Assembly: GCA_027357125.1 (NCBI GenBank)
Contig: DAHVVW010000030.1
Coordinates: 2,649-11,105, forward strand
Source: Clostridiales bacterium
Lineage (GTDB): Bacteria > Bacillota > Desulfitobacteriia > Desulfitobacteriales > Desulfitobacteriaceae
Direction of reading: 5' to 3'
Length of the DNA stretch: 8,457 nucleotides
A model generated the notes under the pieces. That model searched no databases, was not told the origin of the DNA, and was given only the letters and a program-made list of their open reading frames with translations. Below, piece by piece: positions 1 to 6,181 of this stretch. How positions within the stretch are numbered: position 1 is the stretch's first letter; the number at the start of each line of letters is the position of its first letter. The translations under genes and the position numbers were made by a program.

Positions 1-352
1 TTGAAACTGCATGCCGGTTAAGGCCAAGCTTTTTAATAACCTGCTGCTCGATCGGGAGACCGTGGGTATCCCACCCAGGCACGTAAGGAGCATCAAAACC
101 AGCCATCGTTTTGTACTTAACGATAATGTCTTTTAAGATTTTATTTAAAGCATGCCCTAAATGAATATCCCCATTGGCATAGGGCGGGCCATCATGCAGG
201 ACGAAGCGCGGCTTGCCTGCACGTGCGTTTTGCACTTCTTCATAAAGGTTCTTTTCTTCCCATTTCTTGAGGATCTCCGGTTCACGCTGGGGCAAATTTC
301 CCCGCATGGGAAATTTAGTTTCCGGCAAATTCAAAGTATCACGGTAGTCCAT
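1..352 (-). CDS. ileS: Isoleucyl-tRNA synthetase, N-terminal part (partial)
   Basis: This is the first 117 codons of the class I synthetase that charges tRNA-Ile in the cytoplasm; the rest runs off the low-coordinate end. Visible family signatures are the [14 protein letters not shown] block at residues 54-67, whose HLGH is the ATP-binding HIGH motif, and [11 protein letters not shown] at 92-102. The lead-in with [10 protein letters not shown] at 16-25 is typical of bacterial IleS. The ATG at 352 is preceded by a perfect AGGAGG at 363-368 with 10 bases between. A T-box-like terminator lies directly upstream, so expression is probably tuned by tRNA-Ile charging. The later catalytic, editing and KMSKS regions cannot be seen. 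Identification is secure. Confidence 0.97.
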   Translation of the reverse strand, partial: MDYRDTLNLPETKFPMRGNLPQREPEILKKWEEKNLYEEVQNARAGKPRFVLHDGPPYANGDIHLGHALNKILKDIIVKYKTMAGFDAPYVPGWDTHGLPIEQQVIKKLGLNRHAVS

Positions 353-396
353 TTTATCTGTTCCTCCTACTGTGGTAATACCCTTATGATATTATG

Positions 397-428
397 AAAA
401 TCCCGCCCCTGTAGTAAGGGACGGGATT
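397..428 (-). terminator. Intrinsic terminator hairpin in the ileS leader
   Basis: Positions 428-417 and 410-399 form a 12-bp stem (one G-U pair on the minus-strand RNA) around a 6-base loop. The T run on the exit side is short, TTTTC, and overlaps the stem base. Its place between the upstream gene and ileS, and its fit to the T-box layout, suggest conditional rather than constitutive termination. Confidence 0.7.
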
Positions 429-446
429 AACTCGCGGTACCTAACT
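397..446 (-). promoter_or_regulatory. T-box-like antiterminator/terminator element before ileS
   Basis: Read on the minus strand, positions 446-433 are AGTTAGGTACCGCG, matching 11 of 14 bases of the T-box core AGGGTGGNACCGCG. The CGTCCCT at 423-417 and AGGGGCG at 410-404 are the usual downstream partners for the antiterminator and terminator. The variable base after GG is T, which would pair with the A discriminator of tRNA-Ile. The differences (TTA for GGT) fall on the bases forming the upstream gene's TAG stop at 443-441 and just before it, so the AGGG side of helix A1 is damaged. No stem I with a specifier loop is recognisable; it would have to lie in the upstream coding region. The element is therefore either degenerate or a reduced T-box. 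The call is by motif and position only. Confidence 0.6.
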
Positions 447-911
447 TACAATCTTGCGCACTAACGTTACCAGTTTCGCCTGCTCTTCCGAGCCAATAGG
501 CTCGACCACACACAAGCACAGAAAAGGCAACTTCTTATTCTTCCAGGTCTGTACCCGTGCGAACAAAGCTTCATCCTGCGGCACAAAAATAGTATCCTGC
601 ACATCCGAAGCCGGCAGATTTACCACAAGTCCCCTCTGCTCCATTTCGTCCAAAGCCTGAAAAGCCCGGTCAAGCAGATCATCGCTGCCCATCATCAAAA
701 TGTCACCCGCCCGGTACTGCCCGGTTGCCCGCGCTAAACCCAGGCTGATTATCTGCGCTTCCCCTTCCAAAGGTGCATCGGGTCCGCCGGAAGCGAGAAG
801 CTCAACCTCATGGCGTCCGATTTTCCCGGTAAGCCGCCCTGCGTCAGGGTTCAAACTGAATCCCTGGATGAGAAACTCGGGCGCTAGTTCGGTTATTAAA
901 ATGGTTTTCAT
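441..911 (-). CDS. Conserved-looking protein of unknown function between divIVA and ileS
   Basis: I do not recognise this 156-residue protein. It looks like a genuine soluble cytoplasmic protein: no signal peptide, no membrane segment, mixed alpha/beta composition, and a hydrophobic stretch with two cysteines (LCLCVVEP) near residues 130-137. The start ATG at 911 follows a purine-rich AAGGAGAAGGA, and a sigma-A-type promoter lies just upstream, so it probably begins its own transcription unit with ileS. Codon use looks like that of its neighbours. Its TAG stop overlaps the T-box-like core before ileS. A role in isoleucine or translation control would be guesswork. Confidence is high that it is coding, low for function. 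Confidence 0.8.
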   Translation of the reverse strand: MKTILITELAPEFLIQGFSLNPDAGRLTGKIGRHEVELLASGGPDAPLEGEAQIISLGLARATGQYRAGDILMMGSDDLLDRAFQALDEMEQRGLVVNLPASDVQDTIFVPQDEALFARVQTWKNKKLPFLCLCVVEPIGSEEQAKLVTLVRKIVS

Positions 912-948
912 GAATGGAAATCCTTCTCCTTAAAATCGTCTGTTTTTC

Positions 949-977
949 ATTTTATCACGAGTTATCTGCACTCGCAA
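949..977 (-). promoter_or_regulatory. Predicted sigma-A promoter for the unknown gene and ileS
   Basis: On the minus strand, TTGCGA (977-972, 4 of 6 matches to TTGACA) is followed by a 17-base spacer and TAAAAT (954-949, 5 of 6 matches to TATAAT). TG stands one base before the -10, giving an extended -10. Predicted initiation near 942 leaves a leader of about 30 bases. The spacer contains the inverted repeat CGAGT/ACTCG at 958-962 and 970-974, which could be an operator or chance. Confidence 0.6.
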
Positions 978-1004
978 CCTCAAACATGGCACCATCAGTA
1001 CGTC

Positions 1005-1466
1005 CTAAGATACGTTCAAATCGCGCTCCAGGGAATCCGCGAGGTCAAGATGAGCATTGAGGAAAGACTTAAGCTGGGCGCGGATAAGCTCACGCTTGCG
1101 TATCAACTCCTGAATCTCTTCCTGTATTTCTTCCCATTTTGACTTAGCTTCAGACAATCTCTGTTCTTTTTCCTGTTCTGCTTCCCTGAGCAGCAGTTCC
1201 GCTTCACGGCGGGCAGCCTGCCTGGCTTCTTCCGCCGTTTGTTGCGCCAACAGCATCGTCTGCTGTAAAGTGTTTTCAATTTTGCGGTAATGGCCTATTT
1301 CAGATTCCACCCGCTGGATTTTTTCCCTCAGTTCGAAGTTCTCCGCATACACTGTTTCAAATTCTTTGCTGACAGCCTCCAGGAACTTCTCAACCTCTTC
1401 ACACTGGTAACCGCGCATCCCTTTGCGGAATTCCTTGTTTCTGATATCAATCGGAGTTAATTGCAT
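1005..1466 (-). CDS. divIVA: Cell-division/polarity protein DivIVA
   Basis: DivIVA binds negatively curved membrane at septa and poles and recruits division, chromosome-anchoring and wall proteins. The 153-residue product starts with the family lipid-binding segment LTPIDIRNKEFRKGMRGY at 3-20, then EVEKFLEAV at 24-32. Residues of about 35-145 form a long charged coiled coil rich in Glu, Lys, Gln and Ala. B. subtilis DivIVA is 164 residues, so this is near full length with a shorter C-terminal tail. The membrane-inserting Phe17 of B. subtilis is Met here, followed by the conserved Arg18. The start ATG lies two bases after the ylmH stop, with only a weak GGGG Shine-Dalgarno, suggesting coupled translation. 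No terminator is visible after the gene. Confidence 0.95.
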   Translation of the reverse strand: MQLTPIDIRNKEFRKGMRGYQCEEVEKFLEAVSKEFETVYAENFELREKIQRVESEIGHYRKIENTLQQTMLLAQQTAEEARQAARREAELLLREAEQEKEQRLSEAKSKWEEIQEEIQELIRKRELIRAQLKSFLNAHLDLADSLERDLNVS

Positions 1467-1468
1467 GC

Positions 1469-2272
1469 TTAATACCCCGCTTTCCTACTGTCCTTGCCTC
1501 TGAAAACAAGCACCTTGTAAACAAGACGTCCTTTGCGCGTTGACCCTTCTGCCGTTAAAACCTTGATCCTACCGTGTCCGCGGCAGGAGAGGACATCATG
1601 AGGGCCAATCTCGGCGTCATTTTTCGTAATTGTTAAATCATTGCGTTTGACCAATCCACCCTGAATCAACTCCTGAGCGTCCGTGCGCGCAAGACTGAAA
1701 CTGCCCGCTATCGCGGCATCCAGACGGGGAGAACTTAAAATCAGACTTTTTTCCTCCCCTTGCTCTGGCAGCAGTTCAGGTTCGCTCACGCAAACTTCCG
1801 CCCGGATTTTATCCCGTCCCGCTTGGTTCCAGTTCTGGACCAGGAACGGGGCGATTTCATATGTCACAGCCACATAAAAACAAGATCGCCCTTCCCTGAT
1901 ATCTCCTATCACATCCCTTTTTAGGCCCAAGCCCATAAGCGACCCCAGGATTTGCCTGTGTCCGAGCCGCACTTTGGAATCATAAGGAGAAAGCATAAGA
2001 AGGGTGATGTCAGCCTGAGCAAGATCTAATTCTTCCCCGGAGGGTCCGAAAAGGAGGCGCACCCTCTCAGGCTCGGGAAACCCTCCACCAAAGATGTACG
2101 CTAATCCGGCACGCGCCAGCAAGCCCTGCAGCCACTCTTTCAGGGAGCTGGACAAAAAAGGAGTTACTCCGGTCTCCCCGGCAAAAGCTCCTTCAACCCT
2201 ATCCAGGAGATGGGCAGCCTCCAAGCGTTTTTCCTTTTCCGTCCAAAATTTCAAGACGTTGCGGTCGATCAT
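1469..2272 (-). CDS. ylmH: YlmH-family RNA-binding protein with S4 domain
   Basis: The 267-residue product matches the YlmH family of the ylm/divIVA cluster. The N-terminal two thirds holds the family block KVRLGHRQILGSLMGLGLKR at 100-119 followed by DVIGDI. Residues of about 182-245 form an S4 RNA-binding domain (SPRLDAAIAGSFSLARTDAQ, then GLVKRN). YlmH relatives bind ribosomes or rescued peptidyl-tRNA on 50S subunits, so a translation-quality role is likely by family; earlier work linked the cluster to division. Its ATG overlaps the ylmG stop by one base (TGATG) and there is no strong Shine-Dalgarno, so translation probably depends on coupling to ylmG. Length is normal for the family. Confidence 0.93.
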   Translation of the reverse strand: MIDRNVLKFWTEKEKRLEAAHLLDRVEGAFAGETGVTPFLSSSLKEWLQGLLARAGLAYIFGGGFPEPERVRLLFGPSGEELDLAQADITLLMLSPYDSKVRLGHRQILGSLMGLGLKRDVIGDIREGRSCFYVAVTYEIAPFLVQNWNQAGRDKIRAEVCVSEPELLPEQGEEKSLILSSPRLDAAIAGSFSLARTDAQELIQGGLVKRNDLTITKNDAEIGPHDVLSCRGHGRIKVLTAEGSTRKGRLVYKVLVFRGKDSRKAGY

Positions 2273-2544
2273 CAGAACATCAAGCCCGTAACGATCCGTA
2301 AAAGAATGGAACGTAGGATACTGAGAGCAAAAACTGCCAGTATCGGGGAAAAGTCCAAGGCAAACCCGGCACTCCCGAGCTGAAACCGCCGGAACGGCTT
2401 AAGCAAAGGCTCTGTTACATCATAAAGCAGGCGAATGAGCTGATTGCGCGGAGAATGCGGTATAAACGAAAGGAAAGCGCGAATAATGATCGCGTAAATA
2501 AGGATCGTAATAACTTTATCAATGACTTGCCACAGAATGGAAAT
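2272..2544 (-). CDS. ylmG: YggT/YlmG-family membrane protein, probable ATT start
   Basis: A 90-residue open frame between sepF and ylmH carries the YggT signature: a first membrane helix at about 3-26, RAFLSFIPHSPRNQLIRLLY at 22-41, then DVTEPLLKPFRR at 42-53, DFSPILA at 64-70 and a second helix at about 65-85. It is an integral membrane protein; relatives in B. subtilis and plastids are linked to division or membrane organisation, but the biochemical role is unknown. The frame has no ATG, GTG or TTG near its start: it opens after a TAA with ATA GGA GGG ATT AGT ATT. The ATT at 2544-2542 sits 7 bases after a perfect AGGAGG and gives a protein beginning (M)SILWQVIDK, of normal length. The first in-frame canonical start codon lies far inside the family domain. 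The gene overlaps ylmH by one base. Confidence 0.88.
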   Translation of the reverse strand: MSILWQVIDKVITILIYAIIIRAFLSFIPHSPRNQLIRLLYDVTEPLLKPFRRFQLGSAGFALDFSPILAVFALSILRSILLRIVTGLMF

Positions 2545-2551
2545 ACTAATC

Positions 2552-2557
2552 CCTCCT
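2552..2557 (-). promoter_or_regulatory. Ribosome binding site that sets the ylmG start
   Basis: A perfect AGGAGG overlaps the sepF stop codon (TAG at 2558-2556). Seven bases separate it from ATT at 2544, ideal spacing; the ATT at 2550 is only one base away and the CTG at 2535 is 16 bases away. This decides the non-standard start in favour of 2544. Confidence 0.75.
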
Positions 2558-2987
2558 ATTTAGTCCCGGGCCAAAAAATCCCTCTGTCTTTGAGTTCGTC
2601 CCGCGTCTCACCGGAAATATCCACATTGCTCGGAACAAAAAGGAAAATACCGTTCCCGACTTTTTGCATATTACCGTTCAACGCGTAGGTCGTGCCGCTG
2701 ATGAAATCCACTACCCGCTTGGCCAGATTGCGCTCAGCATTTTCGAGGTTGACGATAACCGGACGGCGGTTCTTTAACTGGTCAGCAATATTTTGGGCAT
2801 CCTCAAACGAGTGAGGCTCCATCACAACCACCTTCATCTGTTTTTGGGAGTGGATGCTCAGCACCTGTGCGCTCCGACGGCCAGGGCGCGCATCTTCTTT
2901 AACTTCATCGTCTTCCACAAATTCCTCTTCCGGTTCTTCATCAGCGAAACCCATGATCCCAATGACTTTGTCAAAAAACTTCGGCAT
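2556..2987 (-). CDS. sepF: Cell-division protein SepF
   Basis: SepF anchors FtsZ filaments to the membrane and shapes the septum; it can replace FtsA in Gram-positive bacteria. The 143-residue product has the expected parts: an N-terminal amphipathic helix (MPKFFDKVIGIMGF, 1-14) for membrane binding, an acidic flexible linker at about 16-40, and the globular SepF core at about 50-127. The core contains AQNIADQLKNRRPVIVNL at 64-81 and AKRVVDFISGTTYALNG at 89-105, the segment carrying the conserved Gly of the dimer interface. The last 12 or so residues (DRGIFWPGTK) are an extension. The ATG follows AGGAGGG, which overlaps the ylmE stop. The gene sits 12 bases after ylmE and shares its transcript. 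Confidence 0.96.
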   Translation of the reverse strand: MPKFFDKVIGIMGFADEEPEEEFVEDDEVKEDARPGRRSAQVLSIHSQKQMKVVVMEPHSFEDAQNIADQLKNRRPVIVNLENAERNLAKRVVDFISGTTYALNGNMQKVGNGIFLFVPSNVDISGETRDELKDRGIFWPGTK

Positions 2988-2999
2988 ACTTTTTCCCTC

Positions 3000-3683
3000 C
3001 TACCTTGCTCCAAAAATTTGTCTGCCTACTCTTACCATGGTTGCTCCTTCTGCTATTGCCAGCTCAAAATCCTGACTCATACCCATAGAAAGTTCCCGCA
3101 TTTCCACCCCCGGGTAAACCCGCTGTTGCAAGCTATCGCGTAAAAGCCTAAGCTCGCGAAAAAAACCTTGGGTTTCGGCAGTGCTGGCTTCCAACGCCCC
3201 AATCGTCATTAATCCCAAAACCCTGACATGGGGGTAATCCTTTACTGCTGTCAGAAAATCTTCTGTTTCTTCTTTCAATAGCCCTGCTTTCGCCTGATCC
3301 CGGGCTGTATTCACCTGCAGCAGGGTGCTAAACGTCTGCCCTTGCTTGAACCCCTGCTTTTCCAATTCTGCCAGCAGGGAGAAACGGTCCAAAGAATGAA
3401 TCAGGGTCACTCTCCCGTCCAGGTATTTTACCTTGTTGGTCTGCAAGCGACCGATAAGATGCCACTCGCAATCCGGAGGCAAAAGAGAGACTTTCTCCTG
3501 CCATTCCTGAACCCTGTTTTCGGCAAAAACCCTCTGCCCCGCTTGCCAAGCCTCAGCGATTACGGAAGAAGGCATCGTTTTGGACACTGCCAACAGTTTA
3601 ATCTCGTCAGGACTTCGCCCAGCCGCCAACGCAGCTTGCCCAATGCGTGAGCGCACTTGACCAAGGTTTTGTTCGATATCCAT
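3000..3683 (-). CDS. ylmE: YggS/YlmE-family pyridoxal phosphate homeostasis protein
   Basis: This is the single-domain PLP-binding TIM-barrel family (YggS, PROSC/PLPBP) that keeps vitamin B6 and amino/keto-acid pools balanced. The PLP lysine is in LLAVSK (Lys35 from the start chosen here). Other family blocks are FAENRVQE, WHLIGRLQTNKVKYL, LQVNTARDQAKAG, LGLMTIG and the C-terminal LSMGMSQDFELAIAEG with VRVGRQIFG, which form the phosphate site. Two in-frame ATGs exist. The AGGTGG at 3696-3691 is 7 bases before the ATG at 3683 but only 1 base before the ATG at 3689, so I take 3683 (227 residues). The gene heads the ylmE-sepF-ylmG-ylmH-divIVA block and has a sigma-H-like promoter just upstream. 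Confidence 0.95.
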   Translation of the reverse strand: MDIEQNLGQVRSRIGQAALAAGRSPDEIKLLAVSKTMPSSVIAEAWQAGQRVFAENRVQEWQEKVSLLPPDCEWHLIGRLQTNKVKYLDGRVTLIHSLDRFSLLAELEKQGFKQGQTFSTLLQVNTARDQAKAGLLKEETEDFLTAVKDYPHVRVLGLMTIGALEASTAETQGFFRELRLLRDSLQQRVYPGVEMRELSMGMSQDFELAIAEGATMVRVGRQIFGAR

Positions 3684-3706
3684 GGACATTCCACCTTAAT
3701 CGAATG

Positions 3707-3734
3707 ATTCTACAAAACATCCTCGTTTCCTGCT
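3707..3734 (-). promoter_or_regulatory. Predicted sigma-H-type promoter for ylmE-sepF-ylmG-ylmH-divIVA
   Basis: On the minus strand, AGCAGGAAA at 3734-3726 and GTAGAAT at 3713-3707 match the sigma-H (Spo0H) pattern AGGAWWT and GAAT. Fifteen bases separate AGGAAA from GAAT, which agrees with my recollection of the B. subtilis spoVG promoter. Initiation near 3700 would leave a leader of about 17 bases with the Shine-Dalgarno at 3696. It lies in the 81-base gap after the HlyD-like gene. Confidence 0.55.
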
Positions 3735-3764
3735 ACTGCCAGCAAGTTTTTAAGATTATGCACA

Positions 3765-4661
3765 CTATTTTAAGCGGGCGGGCTGTCCTTCAAGGCCAGC
3801 TCCCGGATTTTTCACCACTAACAGCCCAGACGGCAAATCCTCGACAGCGGTCTCAGTTTCATTTTCATCCTGTACCTTCACCCGGCGGAAGTGCAGTACC
3901 CCTTCCATCACTGCAAAAACTCCCTGCTCCTCCCCTTTAGTCCAAAGCGCACTGCGCGGTATGACAACACCCTTGCCTTCCGGTTTCATAATCCAGGTAA
4001 TCTCCTGCCGCCGTTGCTCGGCTGAGCCATCCACATAACTCCTGAATTCAACGACAACTCCGGTAGGGCTCTCGGATTTACGCACGACCTTAGCCGGGAA
4101 CACCTTCCCATCAATGGCAAAACGCAAGCTTTTGCCCACACTGAACCCCTCCAGAGATTGCATCTCCACGAAAGCTGCTGTCGGAGCCAGGTTATTGATA
4201 ATCTTACCTATAGCTTGCCCGGATTGAGCGGTGGTAATTTCCTGCTCCGAGCTTGGCATCTCTAAGAGCTTCTTTAGATCCATATCCTTAAAATTAGCTG
4301 CGGTCCACAATGATTCAAGACCATCCACTTTATAAAGCACAAGACCACCTGCCGGAGCCGGGACAGACTTGCTCTCTCCCCCGACTTGCTTGATCCGGGC
4401 TGCACTCTCTCCCCGCCTGATCCTTTGTCCGGGCACAGCGAGTTTTTCCACCTCTCCGCCGCTCGGAGCCTGCAGCAGGTATTCCTCATTGGCAAATGCA
4501 GCCCTCACTGTCTGCTCGTGCTTGATAGCCCCCGTCTCTGCGCGCACATACTCCAAATCTCGAGCAGTGAAGCCTGTGCGGTAAATCCAGACAGCGGCCG
4601 TGACTGCAATCAGCAAAACCACTGCCGTCAGCATCCTCTTTCCCGTATTTCCCTTTTTCAT
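3765..4661 (-). CDS. HlyD-like membrane-fusion (periplasmic adaptor) protein
   Basis: The 298-residue protein has a basic N-terminus and one membrane helix at about 10-27, then an extracytoplasmic part. Residues of about 40-90 resemble a lipoyl-like half motif (LLQAPSGGEVEKLAVPGQRIRRGE), repeated around 100-115 (VPAPAGGLVLYKVDG). Residues of about 150-262 look like adaptor beta-barrel and membrane-proximal domains, with VVIPRSALW at 232-240 and a final beta-rich stretch. The long coiled-coil hairpin of typical HlyD/AcrA adaptors is absent. No ABC, MFS or RND partner is nearby, so its partner is unknown; attachment to cell-wall or division proteins is an open alternative. The start is placed at 4661, where GGAGG (4671-4667) is 5 bases upstream; an ATG 21 bases further up lacks a ribosome site. 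Confidence 0.75.
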   Translation of the reverse strand: MKKGNTGKRMLTAVVLLIAVTAAVWIYRTGFTARDLEYVRAETGAIKHEQTVRAAFANEEYLLQAPSGGEVEKLAVPGQRIRRGESAARIKQVGGESKSVPAPAGGLVLYKVDGLESLWTAANFKDMDLKKLLEMPSSEQEITTAQSGQAIGKIINNLAPTAAFVEMQSLEGFSVGKSLRFAIDGKVFPAKVVRKSESPTGVVVEFRSYVDGSAEQRRQEITWIMKPEGKGVVIPRSALWTKGEEQGVFAVMEGVLHFRRVKVQDENETETAVEDLPSGLLVVKNPGAGLEGQPARLK

Positions 4662-4681
4662 CCTGCCCTCCGATTCTGTCA

Positions 4682-4799
4682 TTTATCCGATGGCTAACTG
4701 CCACTAAGACTTCCGCTTCTTAAGCGGAAGATAAGTGGCACTAAGCCCCTGGATAAGTGCAACTAAACTTCATTCGAAGTAAGTTTTCTTTATCCGATG
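4682..4799 (-). repeat. Intergenic repeat with nested hairpins between histidine kinase and HlyD-like genes
   Basis: Three related 14-mers occur on the plus strand: TAACTGCCACTAAG (4695), TAAGTGGCACTAAG (4732) and TAAGTGCAACTAAA (4754). Copy 1 and the start of copy 2 pair as an outer 7-bp stem (4699-4705 with 4734-4740) enclosing a perfect 9-bp stem (4710-4718 with 4722-4730, 3-base loop). Copy 3 is followed by a smaller hairpin, ACTTC/GAAGT at 4767-4780. The whole is bracketed by an 11-base direct repeat, TTTATCCGATG, at 4682-4692 and 4789-4799, which could be a target duplication from an inserted small element. No T run follows the hairpins, so it is not a classical terminator. Function unknown. 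Confidence 0.65.
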
Positions 4800-4807
4800 A
4801 TCGTTAT

Positions 4808-6175
4808 TTATGCCCGTGGCAAATCACATGTAAATACTGTACCGATTCCGGGTTCTGAGGACACATTAATCCGGCCATCGCTCCCTTCGACAATGTGTTT
4901 GACAATACTAAGTCCAAGCCCGGTTCCTCCCTGTTCACGCGAGCGGGCTTTATCAACACGGTAGAAACGCTCAAAGATGCGCGGGAGGCTTGCCGTTGGA
5001 ATACCGCACCCCGTGTCTCCAAACTCCAGGTGCACACGCTCTTGGTCGGCTTCCCCCTTAAGCCAAATTTTACCCTCTGAGGTATACTTAACGGCATTTT
5101 CCAAAAGATTGAGCAGGACTTGGCTTAACAGATCCTCACCCATACGCACTGGCGGCAAATTCTCTGCCAGGTCAACGCTGAGCCTGATCCCTTTGGCCTC
5201 GGCATAACTTTCAATCACAGGCTGAATTTTAGCAAAAGCCTGCTGCACAAAACTAACTCTGGCAACTCCGGCACCCCGGCGCAAATCCGGATTTTCATTG
5301 TTCGCCAACGTAAGCAGATCATCAATCAACCGTTGCAGACGCAAGGTCTCAGCCTGAATGACATTCAAAAACCGTTCGCGCAGGACAGGTTCTTCTTGCG
5401 CCCCATCTAACAGAGTTTCCACAAAACCTTTGATCGAGGTTAAAGGTGTACGCAATTCGTGCGACACATTGCCCACAAATTCTGTCCGCATTTGCTCCAG
5501 ACGCCTTAGCTCAGTAATATCATAGGTTACGATCACTGCCCCCCGGGTACGCTTGTTCTCGCCCAGAATCGGGCTTACCTGAAAGCGCATTGTCCGCTGT
5601 TCCAGCGTAAGCTCTATATTTCCCGGTGTCTCCCCCAAAAGCACATTTGTCACCAGTTCATCCAACTCGCTCTGGCGCACAAGTTCAAGTAAGTACTTTA
5701 ACATGACCTCATCCTGGCGATGACCGAACATTTTTTCCGCCGCCGGGTTCACCCGCACGATCCTCCCCACATGGTCAAGCGCGATTACTCCCTCCTGCAT
5801 CGCCGTGAGAATCGCCTGCATCTTGTGGGTTTCCTGGTCCGCTTTTTGGATGAGGGTTTCCAGTTGCCGCGCCAAACGGTTTAATTCGGCCGTAAACTGC
5901 CCGACTTCGTCTTTGGTATCAAGAAACTGCGCCCGCTCAAAATCCCCCTGCGCTATGCGCCGGGTAGTAAAGCTCAAAGTCTGAATCCGCCCCGCCAGGC
6001 GTCTGGCGTAAAAGAAAACGGCCCCTCCCGGAAGGAGCAAGGCAAAGAGCAACAAGCGGTAATCAGGCGTCCTTTGCTGACCACCCGCTATTAAATTCTG
6101 CCCTTCCCACACCAGAAACAGAGATATGGCAGTCATACTCAGAAAAAGCAGGGTAAACCTCCATTTAATGCTCAT
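4808..6175 (-). CDS. PhoR-type sensor histidine kinase (HAMP-PAS-HisKA-HATPase)
   Basis: The 455-residue membrane kinase should phosphorylate the adjacent response regulator. Domains in order: membrane helices at about 8-23 and 41-57, HAMP at about 58-110, PAS at about 118-225, HisKA with the phospho-accepting His239 in SHELRTPLTSIKG, then the ATPase with N box NLLENAVKYT (357-366), G1 box GDTGCGIP (386-393), F box FERFYRVD and G2 box GGTGLGLSIV (416-425). Only about 17 residues separate the two helices, so there is no extracellular sensing domain; input probably comes through the membrane, HAMP or cytoplasmic PAS. It starts 6 bases after the regulator stop with a weak AGGG ribosome site. The architecture fits the PhoR/PnpS/WalK group, but the stimulus (phosphate or wall stress) cannot be read here. 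Confidence 0.92.
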   Translation of the reverse strand: MSIKWRFTLLFLSMTAISLFLVWEGQNLIAGGQQRTPDYRLLLFALLLPGGAVFFYARRLAGRIQTLSFTTRRIAQGDFERAQFLDTKDEVGQFTAELNRLARQLETLIQKADQETHKMQAILTAMQEGVIALDHVGRIVRVNPAAEKMFGHRQDEVMLKYLLELVRQSELDELVTNVLLGETPGNIELTLEQRTMRFQVSPILGENKRTRGAVIVTYDITELRRLEQMRTEFVGNVSHELRTPLTSIKGFVETLLDGAQEEPVLRERFLNVIQAETLRLQRLIDDLLTLANNENPDLRRGAGVARVSFVQQAFAKIQPVIESYAEAKGIRLSVDLAENLPPVRMGEDLLSQVLLNLLENAVKYTSEGKIWLKGEADQERVHLEFGDTGCGIPTASLPRIFERFYRVDKARSREQGGTGLGLSIVKHIVEGSDGRINVSSEPGIGTVFTCDLPRA

Positions 6176-6181
6176 CTGACC

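Noticed and set aside
978..1004. Terminator after divIVA
   Set aside because: Only a 4-bp palindrome (ATGGTGCCAT) is present, with no T run.
3684..3689. First ATG of ylmE
   Set aside because: It is only one base from the Shine-Dalgarno; the second ATG at 3683 has 7-base spacing.
4662..4682. Upstream ATG start for the HlyD-like gene
   Set aside because: No Shine-Dalgarno precedes it, whereas GGAGG is 5 bases before the ATG at 4661.
4695..4767. CRISPR-like array
   Set aside because: The three repeats are short, imperfect and unevenly spaced (37 and 22 bases), with no cas genes nearby.
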